Positions 1 to 8,649 of a DNA stretch of 64,000 nt are shown piece after piece. This DNA comes from Salinimicrobium sp049680855 (lineage in GTDB: Bacteria; Bacteroidota; Bacteroidia; Flavobacteriales; Flavobacteriaceae). The translations under genes were made by a program, and so were the position numbers. Each line of letters begins with the position of its first letter. Positions within the stretch are counted from its first letter, which is position 1. The notes below the pieces were generated by a model. That model made no database searches, had not been told where the DNA came from, and saw only the letters and a list, made by a program, of their open reading frames with translations. The DNA is taken from the NCBI RefSeq assembly GCF_049680855.1, contig NZ_JBMPGS010000003.1:62001-126000 (forward strand), in the 5' to 3' direction.

Positions 1-1
1 C

Positions 2-898
2 GAAAATCAAAATCTTTTAAAAGACGCCACTATTTATGTTAGCCTGGAACCCTGCAGCCATTTTGGAAAAACACCGCCTTGCAGCGATTTGATCATCGCA
101 AAGAATATTAAAAAAGTGGTAATTGGAACGGTAGATCCATTTTCTGAAGTTTCTGGCCGGGGAATTAAAAAACTTCTGGAAGCTGGGTGTGAAGTTTTAG
201 TAGGAATTCTTGAAAAGGAATGCCAAAATTTAAACAAAAGGTTCTTCACTTTTCACATCAAAAAACGGCCTTATATCATCCTGAAATGGGCCCAATCTGA
301 AGACGGTTTCATTGCTCCGGTTCTTAGAAAACCTGAAGATCGTAAACCCGTATGGATCACCAATAAATATTCTTCACAACTCGTCCATAAATGGCGGTCT
401 GAAGAACAAGCTATTATGGTTGGAACAAATACCGCCGTGGCAGATGATCCCAAACTAAACACCCGTACCTGGACAGGAAAAGATCCCGTTCGAATGGTGA
501 TCGATCAAAACTTAAGAATTCCTGAAGATTCCGCTTTATTTGACAAAAGCATTAAAACGATTGTGATTTGCGGGGAGAATAACCTTCAAGAGAAAAATAA
601 AATGCAGCATGAAAACCTCATTTTTAAGACTGCAGATTTCAGCCTGAAGCTTGCTCCACAGGTTTGTAAAATATTACATGAGCAGGATTTGAATTCTGTG
701 ATCATTGAAGGTGGAAGCCAAACGCTTCAAACTTTTATAGATGAAAATTTATGGGATGAAGCACGCGTGTTTACGGGAGCAGTCCAGTTTGAAAAAGGAG
801 TAAAAGCGCCCCAATTTTCAGGAATAATAACTTCAGAAGAAATGATAGCTTCTGATACTTTAAAAATATACAGGAATGATAAAGACCATCGTATTTGA
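2..898 (+). CDS. ribD: RibD, riboflavin biosynthesis deaminase/reductase (5' truncated by window edge)
   Basis: The frame is open from base 2, so the gene enters from the left and its start is outside the window. The first visible residues hold the zinc-binding deaminase signature PCSHFGKTPPC, with cysteines at bases 53 and 80. This is the motif of the diaminohydroxyphosphoribosylaminopyrimidine deaminase half of RibD. The C-terminal reductase half follows, recognisable from KWAQSEDGFI, MVGTNTAVADDPKLNTR and the NADPH-site-like IIEGGSQTL. The enzyme performs the second and third steps of riboflavin synthesis in the cytosol. The stop overlaps the next gene by 23 bases, which suggests transcriptional or translational coupling with the HAD phosphatase. 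In riboflavin synthesis a HAD phosphatase is needed for the following dephosphorylation step, but that link is only inferred from position. Confidence 0.95.
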   Translation, partial: ENQNLLKDATIYVSLEPCSHFGKTPPCSDLIIAKNIKKVVIGTVDPFSEVSGRGIKKLLEAGCEVLVGILEKECQNLNKRFFTFHIKKRPYIILKWAQSEDGFIAPVLRKPEDRKPVWITNKYSSQLVHKWRSEEQAIMVGTNTAVADDPKLNTRTWTGKDPVRMVIDQNLRIPEDSALFDKSIKTIVICGENNLQEKNKMQHENLIFKTADFSLKLAPQVCKILHEQDLNSVIIEGGSQTLQTFIDENLWDEARVFTGAVQFEKGVKAPQFSGIITSEEMIASDTLKIYRNDKDHRI

Positions 899-1484
899 TT
901 TTGGGGATGTTTTCATTAATCTTGATAAGGCGGCAACCTTACGCGAGCTCGAAAAACTTGAAATAAAAAGCTTTTCTGAAATTGACCTTAAACAGAATAT
1001 GGAATATGAAAAAGGCCTTTTAACCTCAGATGCCTTTATCGATGCCTATTTAAAAACTTATCCGCATATCACAAAAGAAGGTTTTAAAAAATCATGGAAT
1101 TCGATCCTGGTGGATTTCCCAAAATACCGGTTGGATTTTGTTAAACAGCTTTCTAAAGAAAAAAAGTATCAACTTATACTTTTAAGTAATACCAATCATA
1201 TTCATATTGACTGGGTGAAAGAAAATGTTGAATTCTTTGAGGATTTTAAAAATTGCTTTGATGCTTTTTATCTTTCACAAGAAATAAATCTTAGAAAACC
1301 CGAGCCTTCCATTTATCAATATGTGTTGGAAAAACATAATCTTAAACCTGAGGATGTTTTGTTCATTGATGACACTAAAGAGAATACAGATGCCGCTGAA
1401 GAACTTGGGATTCACACCTGGAACATTGATCCCAAAACTGAGGATGTAACGCAACTTTTCGAAATTAAAAAAGAGCTGTTTTGA
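876..1484 (+). CDS. HAD-superfamily hydrolase, YihX-like (subfamily IA)
   Basis: This 202-aa soluble protein has the haloacid dehalogenase motifs in order. Motif I is VFDFGDV near residues 6-12, with the nucleophile Asp at residue 8. Motif II is LILLSNTN near residue 103. Motif III/IV is the Lys of LRKPEPS followed by VLFIDDTKEN with its Asp pair. The DFGDV form of motif I resembles the YihX/epoxide-hydrolase-like HAD-IA subgroup. Family members are Mg-dependent phosphatases of small phosphometabolites and the substrate cannot be read from sequence. It starts inside the 3' end of ribD and its stop overlaps the TTG start of the next transporter gene (TTGA), so the three genes look co-translated. 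A role in riboflavin-precursor dephosphorylation is possible but unproven. Confidence 0.85.
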   Translation: MIKTIVFDFGDVFINLDKAATLRELEKLEIKSFSEIDLKQNMEYEKGLLTSDAFIDAYLKTYPHITKEGFKKSWNSILVDFPKYRLDFVKQLSKEKKYQLILLSNTNHIHIDWVKENVEFFEDFKNCFDAFYLSQEINLRKPEPSIYQYVLEKHNLKPEDVLFIDDTKENTDAAEELGIHTWNIDPKTEDVTQLFEIKKELF

Positions 1485-2347
1485 TATTTCTATTGCTAAG
1501 CATTCTTTCCTCCAGCGTTATTTTTGTCATTTTTAAGCTTTACAACAAGTATGGTGTAAACACACTGCAGGCGATTATTGTTAATTATTTTATTGCTTTT
1601 TCAGTGGGACTGGCCATTGATAACCAGCCATTGAATTTACAAAGAATCCCGGGAGAACTCTGGTTTCCGGGGACACTGGTATTGGGTGGTCTTTTTATTT
1701 CAGTCTTTTACCTCGCTGCAATTACCACCCAGCGCAGCGGACTTTCGGTAGTTTCGGTCGCTACAAAAATGTCGGTCGCTATTCCTGTTCTCTTTGGAAT
1801 CTTCCTTTATTCCGAAAGTACCGGAATTCTAAAAATAACAGGAATCATTCTAGCTCTTGGTGCGGTTTATCTTACCTCCATCAAAAAATCTGATGGAATT
1901 GCCATTAAAAAGAAAAACCTGATTTTTCCTTTATTGGTTTTCTTTGGAAGCGGAATTATTGACACCACCATAAAATACCTTGAAACCACTTATGTTGCCG
2001 AAGTAGATGTGGCTCTTTTTTCGGCTACCATCTTTGCTGTTGCGGGATGTATAGGAATTTTAATCTTAATTTTTCAGGCGGCGCGAGGAACTTTGAAGAT
2101 CACTTTTAGAAATATCCTGGGAGGAATTGCTTTGGGAATCCCGAATTTTTTTTCCATTTATTTCCTGGTGATGGCGCTGCGAACAGAAGGTTATGACAGT
2201 TCTACAATCTTCCCTATTAATAATGTGGGTATCGTCATGATCTCTACCTTTTTGGGAATTTTGCTATTTGGAGAAAGAATAATTCCGAAGAACTGGATTG
2301 GAATCACTTTAGCCGTCATTAGCATTATTTTAATCGCTTTTGCTTAA
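1481..2347 (+). CDS. EamA/DMT-family membrane transporter
   Basis: This 288-aa protein is almost wholly hydrophobic, with about ten predicted transmembrane helices in two similar halves, as in drug/metabolite transporter (EamA) proteins. The second half begins near residue 150 after a short basic loop (KKSDGIAIKKKN). Substrate is unknown; relatives export amino acids, nucleobases or drugs. The start is a TTG that overlaps the stop of the HAD gene as TTGA; no ATG near the N-terminus would keep the first helix. The gene is followed six bases later, in the same direction, by the YigZ-like gene, so ribD-HAD-EamA-YigZ probably form one transcript. Confidence 0.8.
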   Translation: MIFLLLSILSSSVIFVIFKLYNKYGVNTLQAIIVNYFIAFSVGLAIDNQPLNLQRIPGELWFPGTLVLGGLFISVFYLAAITTQRSGLSVVSVATKMSVAIPVLFGIFLYSESTGILKITGIILALGAVYLTSIKKSDGIAIKKKNLIFPLLVFFGSGIIDTTIKYLETTYVAEVDVALFSATIFAVAGCIGILILIFQAARGTLKITFRNILGGIALGIPNFFSIYFLVMALRTEGYDSSTIFPINNVGIVMISTFLGILLFGERIIPKNWIGITLAVISIILIAFA

Positions 2348-2349
2348 TT

Positions 2350-2970
2350 ATGGAAGAACTTAAAGACACGTACAGGATGATCACGAAACCTTCGGAAGAA
2401 GTTCTTTTTAAGGATAAAAACAGTAAGTTCTTTGGATATGCCTTTCCTATTACTTCTGAAGAGGAAGCAAAAGAGCACCTGGAAGATCTTAAGAAAAAAC
2501 ACCATTCTGCAAGACACTGGTGCTATGCCTGGCAAATTGGAAAAGCAGAAGAAGATCATCATTACCGCGCCAATGATGATGGTGAACCTTCAAATTCTGC
2601 CGGGATGCCTATTTATGGGCAAATTCAATCTTTTGATGTTACCAATGTTCTAATTGTCGTGGTGCGATATTTTGGCGGAGTAAAATTAGGTGTCGGCGGT
2701 TTGATCAATGCCTACAAAACAGCAGCTCAAATGGCACTTGAGGTTTCAAAGATCGTAACCAGGACGATCGATGTTAAATATGAAATCTCTTTTGATTATC
2801 CGGAAATGGGTAATGTGATGCGGATTATCAAAGAAAACAATCTTAACGTCCTGGACCAGATACTGGAACTGGATTGCAGGATTTACATTTCTGTAAGAAA
2901 GAGAGAAGCAAATGCCATTTTTAACAAGTTTGATCATACTTATAAGGTAGAGATCAAAAAATTGGAGTAA
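2350..2970 (+). CDS. YigZ/IMPACT-family protein (UPF0029)
   Basis: The 206-aa protein carries the family hallmarks ARHWCYAW, a DDGEPSNSAGMPI stretch near residues 75-90, and VVVRYFGGVKLGVGGL near residue 105-120. These define the UPF0029 N-terminal domain shared by bacterial YigZ and eukaryotic IMPACT. A second, smaller ferredoxin-like domain occupies the C-terminus. YigZ proteins are thought to bind nucleic acid or ribosomes and the cellular role is not settled. It ends directly against the convergent thioesterase gene (stop 2970, next stop 2971), leaving no room for a terminator. It is probably the last gene of the ribD-led transcript. Confidence 0.88.
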   Translation: MEELKDTYRMITKPSEEVLFKDKNSKFFGYAFPITSEEEAKEHLEDLKKKHHSARHWCYAWQIGKAEEDHHYRANDDGEPSNSAGMPIYGQIQSFDVTNVLIVVVRYFGGVKLGVGGLINAYKTAAQMALEVSKIVTRTIDVKYEISFDYPEMGNVMRIIKENNLNVLDQILELDCRIYISVRKREANAIFNKFDHTYKVEIKKLE

Positions 2971-3369
2971 TTACAAATTTAATTTATCCAAAACATATCT
3001 TGGACACCTGATGGGTTTGTTTTGCTTCACGTCCATAAAGACCAAAGTGGTGTGTGCTTCAGTTAGCAATTCATCATTTTGATTGAAGATCTTGTAGTCA
3101 AATTCTATCCTCACTCCGGGTTGTTTGCAAAGCCTGGTTTCAATCCTCAAAACATCATCAAATTTCGCAGATTTTTTAAATTTAACGTTGAGCTCAAAGA
3201 CCGGCAGCATGATTCCTTCCTCTTCCATTTTCTTGTAGGAAATTCCCAGATCATTGAGCCACTCAATACGCGCTAACTCCAGGTACTGCGCGTAATTGCC
3301 GTGATACACCACTCCCATTTGATCGGTTTCGGCGTATCGAACTTTAACATAGGTTGTATAGCTTTTCAT
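2971..3369 (-). CDS. YbgC-like acyl-CoA thioesterase (4HBT hotdog fold)
   Basis: This 132-aa protein is the usual length for a single hotdog-fold acyl-CoA thioesterase. It has the 4-hydroxybenzoyl-CoA thioesterase signature YAETDQMGVVYHGNYAQYLE near residues 13-32, with the catalytic Asp in the TDQMG segment. The C-terminal half (ETRLCKQPGVRIEFDYKI, EAHTTLVFMD) matches the hotdog strand pattern. It probably hydrolyses short- or medium-chain acyl-CoA, and the exact substrate is unknown. It is a single leftward gene, convergent with the YigZ gene and divergent from dnaA, with a 166 to 211 base intergenic region depending on the dnaA start. Confidence 0.88.
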   Translation of the reverse strand: MKSYTTYVKVRYAETDQMGVVYHGNYAQYLELARIEWLNDLGISYKKMEEEGIMLPVFELNVKFKKSAKFDDVLRIETRLCKQPGVRIEFDYKIFNQNDELLTEAHTTLVFMDVKQNKPIRCPRYVLDKLNL

Positions 3370-3580
3370 TAAATTTTAATGGGATTATTTAAATGGGTTT
3401 CGTACTTTCATCGATGCAATCAAGTATGCTAAAAATTTTGTTAAAATTCAATAGTACGAATGTTTTTTTTTCAGCTAATTTGTTCACATATTTGCTGCTC
3501 TAAACAACGGGAAAAGAAATCTTTTCTCTTCTCTTATGGAACTCGCTACTAACAAACAACATATAAATCAAGAATCAGGA

Positions 3581-5008
3581 ATGTCGGAAACTGCGCAATC
3601 AGTTTGGAATAGCTGTCTAGCTTTTATCAAAGATAACATTACTCCCCAGGCATATAAAACCTGGTTTGAACCTATTCAGGCTGTAAAATTAACAGATAAA
3701 GCTTTAAGCATTCAGGTACCTTCCAAATTCTTTTATGAATGGTTAGAAGAACACTATGTTAAACTTCTTAAGGTTTCGTTAAATCGCGCGTTAGGTGATC
3801 AGGCAAAATTGGTGTATGTTATTAGGATGGAAAACACCTACGGAAACAAACAACCTTTCACCGAAAAGATACCCAGTACTCAACGTTCAAATGTTGCTTC
3901 ACAGGAGGTAGATGTTCCTGTAAAAAATAAGAATCCGGAGTTAAAAAATCCTTTTATAATCCCCGGGATTAGGAATGTCAAAATTGAATCTCAGCTAAAT
4001 CCTAATTACAGTTTTGAGAATTTCCTTGAAGGAGATTCCAATAGACTGGCACGTTCTGCAGGTTTAGCAGTAGCCAATAAGCCAGGAGGCACTTCTTTTA
4101 ATCCGCTTCTCATTTTTGGCGGAGTTGGTTTGGGTAAAACGCATTTAGCCCATTCCATAGGAATAGAAATTAAAGATAAATATCCCGAAAAAACGGTTCT
4201 TTATATTTCTGCTGAAAAATTCACTCAACAGTATATTGAATCTGTAAAGAAAAATACCCGGAATGATTTTATTCATTTCTACCAGATCATTGATGTTCTT
4301 ATTGTAGATGATATTCAGTTGCTCTCCGGAAAAGCCGGAACACAGGATGTTTTCTTTCATATCTTCAACCATCTGCATCAAAACGGAAAGCAGGTCATTT
4401 TAACGAGTGACAAAGCGCCGGTTGATATGCAGGATATTGAACAGCGTTTGTTGTCCCGTTTCAAATGGGGGCTTTCTGCCGAATTGCAACACCCTGATTT
4501 TGAAACCCGTATTTCTATTATTCAGAATAAGCTTTACAGAGACGGTGTTGACATGCCTAATGAGATCATGGAATTTCTTGCCAACAATATCAAGACGAAT
4601 ATCAGGGAGCTGGAAGGCGCAATTATTTCTCTAATTGCACACTCTTCTTTTAACAAAAAAGATATCACCTTAGATCTTGCCAAAAAGATCGTTGATAATT
4701 ACGTAAAGAATACGAAGCGGGAAGTTTCTATTGATTATATTCAAAAAGTAGTAAGTGATTACTTCCAGATGGATGTGGAGACCTTACAGTCAAAAACGCG
4801 TAAGAGGCATATAGTACAGGCAAGACAACTTGCGATGTTTTTTGCGAAAAAATTCACCAAGGCTTCCCTCGCCAGCATTGGCTCCCAAATTGGAAAAAGA
4901 GACCACGCTACTGTGCTCCACGCCTGTAAAACTGTAGATAATTTAGCTTCTACAGATAAGCAGTTCAATAAATTTGTGGAAGACATCAATAAGAAGCTTA
5001 CCCTGTAA
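3581..5008 (+). CDS. dnaA: DnaA, chromosomal replication initiator
   Basis: DnaA binds DnaA boxes at the origin and melts DNA in an ATP-dependent manner. Domain I is seen as VWNSCLAFIKDN...AYKTWF. The AAA+ domain has Walker A GGVGLGKT and Walker B VLIVDDIQLLSG. Domain IV carries the helix-turn-helix signature SIGSQIGKRDHATVLHA near the C-terminus. An in-frame ATG also exists at 3536 (490 aa). I prefer 3581 because it gives about 475 aa, starts right before the conserved domain I and has AGGA just upstream. No cluster of DnaA boxes (TTATCCACA) is visible around the gene, so the origin is probably elsewhere. The gene is followed 9 bases later by a tyrosine phosphatase gene. Confidence 0.97.
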   Translation: MSETAQSVWNSCLAFIKDNITPQAYKTWFEPIQAVKLTDKALSIQVPSKFFYEWLEEHYVKLLKVSLNRALGDQAKLVYVIRMENTYGNKQPFTEKIPSTQRSNVASQEVDVPVKNKNPELKNPFIIPGIRNVKIESQLNPNYSFENFLEGDSNRLARSAGLAVANKPGGTSFNPLLIFGGVGLGKTHLAHSIGIEIKDKYPEKTVLYISAEKFTQQYIESVKKNTRNDFIHFYQIIDVLIVDDIQLLSGKAGTQDVFFHIFNHLHQNGKQVILTSDKAPVDMQDIEQRLLSRFKWGLSAELQHPDFETRISIIQNKLYRDGVDMPNEIMEFLANNIKTNIRELEGAIISLIAHSSFNKKDITLDLAKKIVDNYVKNTKREVSIDYIQKVVSDYFQMDVETLQSKTRKRHIVQARQLAMFFAKKFTKASLASIGSQIGKRDHATVLHACKTVDNLASTDKQFNKFVEDINKKLTL

Positions 5009-5017
5009 AAATATTAT

Positions 5018-5482
5018 ATGAAGACCAAAGTGTTAATGGTGTGTCTTGGAAATATCTGCAGGTCACCCCTGGCCGAAGGCATTCTAAAATCTAAAGTTGA
5101 TCCTGATAAAGTTTTTATAGATTCTGCCGGCACCAGTAATTACCATGTTGGCGATACACCAGACCGCAGATCTATCGCGGTGGCGAAAGAGAACGAATTA
5201 GATATTACCACACAAAAAGGAAGACAGTTTCGGGTTTCAGATTTTGATGAGTTTGACCACATCTATGTTATGGACATGTCAAATTACCACGATGTGGTTT
5301 CTTTGGCAAGAAATGAAGAACAAAAAGCAAAAGTAAAGATGATCCTGAATGAAATCTTTCCCGGAGAAAATGTAGAAGTACCTGATCCATACCACGGCGG
5401 AAATGATGGTTTCAACAAAGTTTACAAAATGTTGGACGAAGCCTGTGAAATAATAGCTAACAAATTAGAAAAGGAGAAATAA
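5018..5482 (+). CDS. Low-molecular-weight protein tyrosine phosphatase
   Basis: The 154-aa protein begins with the P-loop CLGNICRSP, which is the CX5R(S/T) active site of LMW phosphotyrosine phosphatases, with the nucleophilic Cys near residue 9. The general-acid motif DPYHG lies near residue 127. Typical length and full conservation argue for an active enzyme. Such proteins dephosphorylate tyrosine kinases of exopolysaccharide systems or act on arginine phosphate; the substrate here is unknown. The gene sits nine bases after dnaA and its stop overlaps the next start (TAATG), so dnaA, this gene and the methyltransferase gene look like an operon. Confidence 0.93.
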   Translation: MKTKVLMVCLGNICRSPLAEGILKSKVDPDKVFIDSAGTSNYHVGDTPDRRSIAVAKENELDITTQKGRQFRVSDFDEFDHIYVMDMSNYHDVVSLARNEEQKAKVKMILNEIFPGENVEVPDPYHGGNDGFNKVYKMLDEACEIIANKLEKEK

Positions 5483-6210
5483 TGAAAGATCCTTTTTCAC
5501 AGCCGGGAAAGTTGTACCTCTTACCCACTACGCTTGGAGACAATTCACCTTTAGAAGTTCTTCCTGTTTCGGTTAAGCAAATGGTGGAAAAGCTTGATCA
5601 TTTCATTGTAGAAAATGAAAAAACCGCCAGGCGCGCCATCAAAAATCTTGTTCCGGAGAAATCTCAACCTTCATTAAAGTTCAGCCTTTTAAATAAACAT
5701 ACAGATCATTTAGATATTCCCAGCCTTTTAAATCCGTGTAAAGAAGGAACAGATATTGGCCTGTTGAGTGAAGCCGGTTGTCCCGGTGTTGCCGATCCCG
5801 GAGCCGAGGTGGTGAAAATTGCCCATAGTGAAGGAATAAAGGTGGTGCCGCTGGTTGGCCCCTCCTCTATTCTTCTTGCCATGATGGCTTCGGGAATGAA
5901 CGGTCAAAATTTTGCTTTCAACGGCTACTTGCCCATTGACAAAGCAGCCAGAAAAAATGAGATTAAAAACCTGGAGCGGCTTTCCCTTGAAAAGAACCAG
6001 GCACAGGTGTTTATTGAAACACCTTACCGCAATAACAAGATGCTGGAAGACCTACTTCAACAACTGCATCCGGCAACGCGCATATGTATAGCCTGTGATA
6101 TTACCCTGGAAACCGAATATATTGTGACGAAACCAGTTTCGGGATGGGCCAAAACAAAAGTGGACCTTCATAAAAGGCCCACTATCTTTATACTGCAGAA
6201 GGAATTTTAA
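5482..6210 (+). CDS. SAM-dependent methyltransferase, RsmI-like (tetrapyrrole methylase fold)
   Basis: The 242-aa protein resembles the RsmI/YraL branch of the tetrapyrrole methylase superfamily. It opens with GKLYLLPTTLGD, a variant of the usual LYLVATPIGN, and has GLLSEAGCPGVADPG, which is the SDAGxPxxxDPG SAM-site motif, near residues 93-107. VVPLVGPSSILLAMMASG follows. RsmI methylates the 2'-O of C1402 in 16S rRNA. This protein is shorter and divergent, so it may be the second RsmI paralogue seen in many Bacteroidetes rather than RsmI itself. Its start overlaps the phosphatase stop by one base. Its 3' end overlaps the convergent lytic transglycosylase-like gene by 23 bases. Confidence 0.82.
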   Translation: MKDPFSQPGKLYLLPTTLGDNSPLEVLPVSVKQMVEKLDHFIVENEKTARRAIKNLVPEKSQPSLKFSLLNKHTDHLDIPSLLNPCKEGTDIGLLSEAGCPGVADPGAEVVKIAHSEGIKVVPLVGPSSILLAMMASGMNGQNFAFNGYLPIDKAARKNEIKNLERLSLEKNQAQVFIETPYRNNKMLEDLLQQLHPATRICIACDITLETEYIVTKPVSGWAKTKVDLHKRPTIFILQKEF

Positions 6211-6862
6211 CCTGCGGAAGCCTTTCAGCTTCTATAAAGGAGGTATCGTAACCCGCAAATTTCTTAAAGTAAGTTTTAATTGAAGTTCCAAAGCCATCAC
6301 TAAAATCTGATGCACCCCAGCTTCTAAGATATTTTTTTACGTTCCCGGGACCTGCAAGATGTGCGGCGGCCAAAATACCAGATTCGGTAATTGTGACACC
6401 ATTAATGGTTTTACCTGCAAACCTTTTAATATCTCTTCTTAAAATCCATTTATTCCTAGCAGTGTTTGCATAGAACGCAGCTTCCTGCAGGGTGGGATCA
6501 TTCAGAAATTTGTTTGTATCTCTAATTCCTATTACCTCTAAAGTTCCTCTTCCAAACTGGTATTTCCCAAGGTAACCAAAGTCGTTCACAACTTCGTAAT
6601 CGCCACCAGATTCCTTAAAACCTATAGCTTCCTTAAAAGCCAGGTAGGATTTACCTAACTTCGGGTAGACCTTTGCGCCGGGTTCCAGCATCGCAAGATC
6701 TGCAGATTCGGATACGGTGTAGTCAAGATCATCAAGATGTGAAGTCAAAAATGCGGAGCCTGTGAATTCCTCTGTCCCTAAACCTTCTTTTGTGGAGAAG
6801 CTATAAAATATGGACACTGCAACTAAAGGCAACACGGAAAATCTTACAATTTTCTTTCTCAT
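6188..6862 (-). CDS. Exported lysozyme-like/transglycosylase-fold protein
   Basis: This 224-aa protein starts with a basic N-terminus and a short hydrophobic stretch (KKIVRFSVLPLVAVSIFYSF), which suggests export or anchoring. The core has FKEAIGFKESGGDYEVVND followed by GYLGKYQFGRGTLEVIGI. That is the pattern of lysozyme-like muramidases, with a probable catalytic Glu in the KESGG segment. AAHLAGPGNVKKYLRSWG near the C-terminus also fits this fold. The likely role is peptidoglycan cleavage outside the cytoplasmic membrane, by inference from the fold only. Its 3' end overlaps the convergent methyltransferase gene by 23 bases. It lies 223 bases downstream of mltG on the same strand, so it may have its own promoter. 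Confidence 0.65.
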   Translation of the reverse strand: MRKKIVRFSVLPLVAVSIFYSFSTKEGLGTEEFTGSAFLTSHLDDLDYTVSESADLAMLEPGAKVYPKLGKSYLAFKEAIGFKESGGDYEVVNDFGYLGKYQFGRGTLEVIGIRDTNKFLNDPTLQEAAFYANTARNKWILRRDIKRFAGKTINGVTITESGILAAAHLAGPGNVKKYLRSWGASDFSDGFGTSIKTYFKKFAGYDTSFIEAERLPQVKIPSAV

Positions 6863-7085
6863 TTCGTTTCAGTTTGTTTTTAAAAAAACCCGGAAGTTTC
6901 TTTAAATTCAGCTGGCAAATGTAAGGTAAATTTTATTAATCTGATTACCAGCTTATTAAACAATAAATCATTATGAAATCATCTCAAAAAAGAATGATTT
7001 CTCAGCTTTAAGCACAGAACGTGCCAAAACGAGAAAGAGAATGAAAAGATACCTTTTTTAAATGCTGAATATCAAAATATTAGCA

Positions 7086-8129
7086 CTACCTGTTGATACC
7101 CTGGGCGTTTATCCAACGCACATAAGTACGCTTGTTAATATTATGCTGTGAAAGCGTCTTTGCAAATTTGTGGTAACCAAAATTCTCAACATCGGCCACG
7201 AAGTAAAAATAATCGTGATCTTCAAAATTAAGAACCGCATCAATAGATGATATGTCGGGCATACTGATTGGCCCTGGAGGAAGTTCTTTATATTTATAGG
7301 TGTTGTAAGGAGAGTCAAGTTTAAGATCTTTGTAAAGAACCCTTTTTATAATGGTATCAAAGTTTTTTGTGGTTTCTTTGATCGCATAAATAACGGTAGG
7401 ATCGGCGTCGAGCTTCCAGCCATTGTTGATTCTGTTCATATAAACACCTGCAACCCGCGGGCGTTCATCTACCTTTGCCGTCTCCTTTTGAACTATGGAA
7501 GCAACCACAATAACTTCATAAGGCGTTAAACCTATTTCTTCAGCTTTGTTAAGCCGCTCCTCTGTCCAGAAACGATTATATTCTTCCAGCATTCTGCTTC
7601 GGAATTCTTCCGCAGATGTATTCCAAAAGAACTCATATTTATTTGGAACGTACATTCCCAATGCATTCCTGTTGTCAAATTTATTTTCAGCTAAAAAAGA
7701 AGAATCTTTCATTGCTGAAATAATTGAAGCACTGTCTGCCTCTATTTGCCTTGAAATTCTACCGGCAAGATTCTCCAACCGCTCCTGGTTGTTGAATGTT
7801 ACCCAAACAGGCTCATTCTGGCTTCTGAGAACGTTCACAAGCTCATTATTGTTCATCCCCTTTTTGAGAATGTACTTTCCTGCCTTGAGATTCTCTGTAT
7901 AGCCTTTTTTTTGAGCAACAACATCAAAATCTTTAATGTCCTCAAGAAGGGGTTGTAAACTATCCCTTACCTGCGCATAGGTAGCATTGGTAGGAATAAA
8001 AACCTCTGCAGTATTTTCAGAAAAAGCAGTATTGGCTGAAAAAATGACATTGTAAATATAATAGGAGAAGATCCCAAGTCCCAGGAGTCCAAAAAGGGCA
8101 ATTGCCAGTAATATTTTTTTAATGTACAT
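7086..8129 (-). CDS. mltG: MltG, endolytic murein transglycosylase
   Basis: MltG cleaves nascent glycan strands at the inner membrane and is thought to terminate peptidoglycan chain growth. The 347-aa protein has one N-terminal membrane anchor (residues 5-28), a LysM-like stretch (AEVFIPTNATYAQVRDSL), and the YceG catalytic domain. The domain shows GMYVPNKYEFFW, IVVASIVQKETAKVDERP with the catalytic Glu in the QKE segment, GWKLDADPTVIYA, and YNTYKYKELPPGPIS. It is the third gene of a leftward dapF-GNAT-mltG cluster, overlapping the acetyltransferase gene by 11 bases. Pairing with dapF fits a cell-wall theme, because dapF makes the meso-diaminopimelate used in peptidoglycan. Confidence 0.95.
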   Translation of the reverse strand: MYIKKILLAIALFGLLGLGIFSYYIYNVIFSANTAFSENTAEVFIPTNATYAQVRDSLQPLLEDIKDFDVVAQKKGYTENLKAGKYILKKGMNNNELVNVLRSQNEPVWVTFNNQERLENLAGRISRQIEADSASIISAMKDSSFLAENKFDNRNALGMYVPNKYEFFWNTSAEEFRSRMLEEYNRFWTEERLNKAEEIGLTPYEVIVVASIVQKETAKVDERPRVAGVYMNRINNGWKLDADPTVIYAIKETTKNFDTIIKRVLYKDLKLDSPYNTYKYKELPPGPISMPDISSIDAVLNFEDHDYFYFVADVENFGYHKFAKTLSQHNINKRTYVRWINAQGINR

Positions 8130-8649
8130 TTTCTATTAATTGGTATAAATACTCATCTTTAAATTTCCCACCGGCAAAGTTCCAGTCTTTCTTAAGTCCT
8201 ACTTTATGAAAACCTGCGTTCTCAAACAGGTGCTGACTTGGAACATTATCTACCCCCACATTGGCATAAATCTGGTGAAGCGCAAGGTGCGTAAAACAAT
8301 AATTGCAAAGAAGCTCCAGGGCTTCCCTTCCATAGCCACTTCTCCTGTTTTCCTTCTCTTTAATTACAATTCCTACTGCTGCACGCCGATGCTTGGGTTC
8401 AAAATCAAAAAGATCAATCAAACCAACAGGAGATTTGTCATTTTTGCAGATCACCAGTCGCAATTGTTTTACCTCATAGATATCTTTGTGGGAGTTTTCA
8501 ATATATTGTTTAATAATATATCTTGAATAAGGGGTGCTGTTTGTGCTGACTTCCCAAAATTCTTCATTATTCTCTACTGAAAAAACCAGATCAAAATCCT
8601 CTGGTTCAAGAGCTCTTAGAAAAATATTCTTGCTATAAAGTGTTAGCAT
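8119..8649 (-). CDS. GNAT-family N-acetyltransferase (RimJ-like)
   Basis: The 176-aa protein matches the RimJ/RimL-type GNAT_3 acetyltransferases: FLRALEPEDFDLVFSVENN at the start, the acetyl-CoA-binding segment EKENRRSGYGREALELL near residues 97-113, and ASVGVDN-like YANVGVDNVPSQHLFENAGF near residue 135. It probably transfers an acetyl group to an amine of a protein N-terminus or a small molecule; the substrate is unknown. It overlaps dapF by 7 bases upstream and mltG by 11 bases downstream, so it is translated from the same message. Confidence 0.88.
   Translation of the reverse strand: MLTLYSKNIFLRALEPEDFDLVFSVENNEEFWEVSTNSTPYSRYIIKQYIENSHKDIYEVKQLRLVICKNDKSPVGLIDLFDFEPKHRRAAVGIVIKEKENRRSGYGREALELLCNYCFTHLALHQIYANVGVDNVPSQHLFENAGFHKVGLKKDWNFAGGKFKDEYLYQLIENVH

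Noticed and set aside
3370..3580. Replication origin next to dnaA
   Set aside because: No cluster of DnaA boxes or clear unwinding element is visible. A single TTATCCACA lies inside thrA far away.
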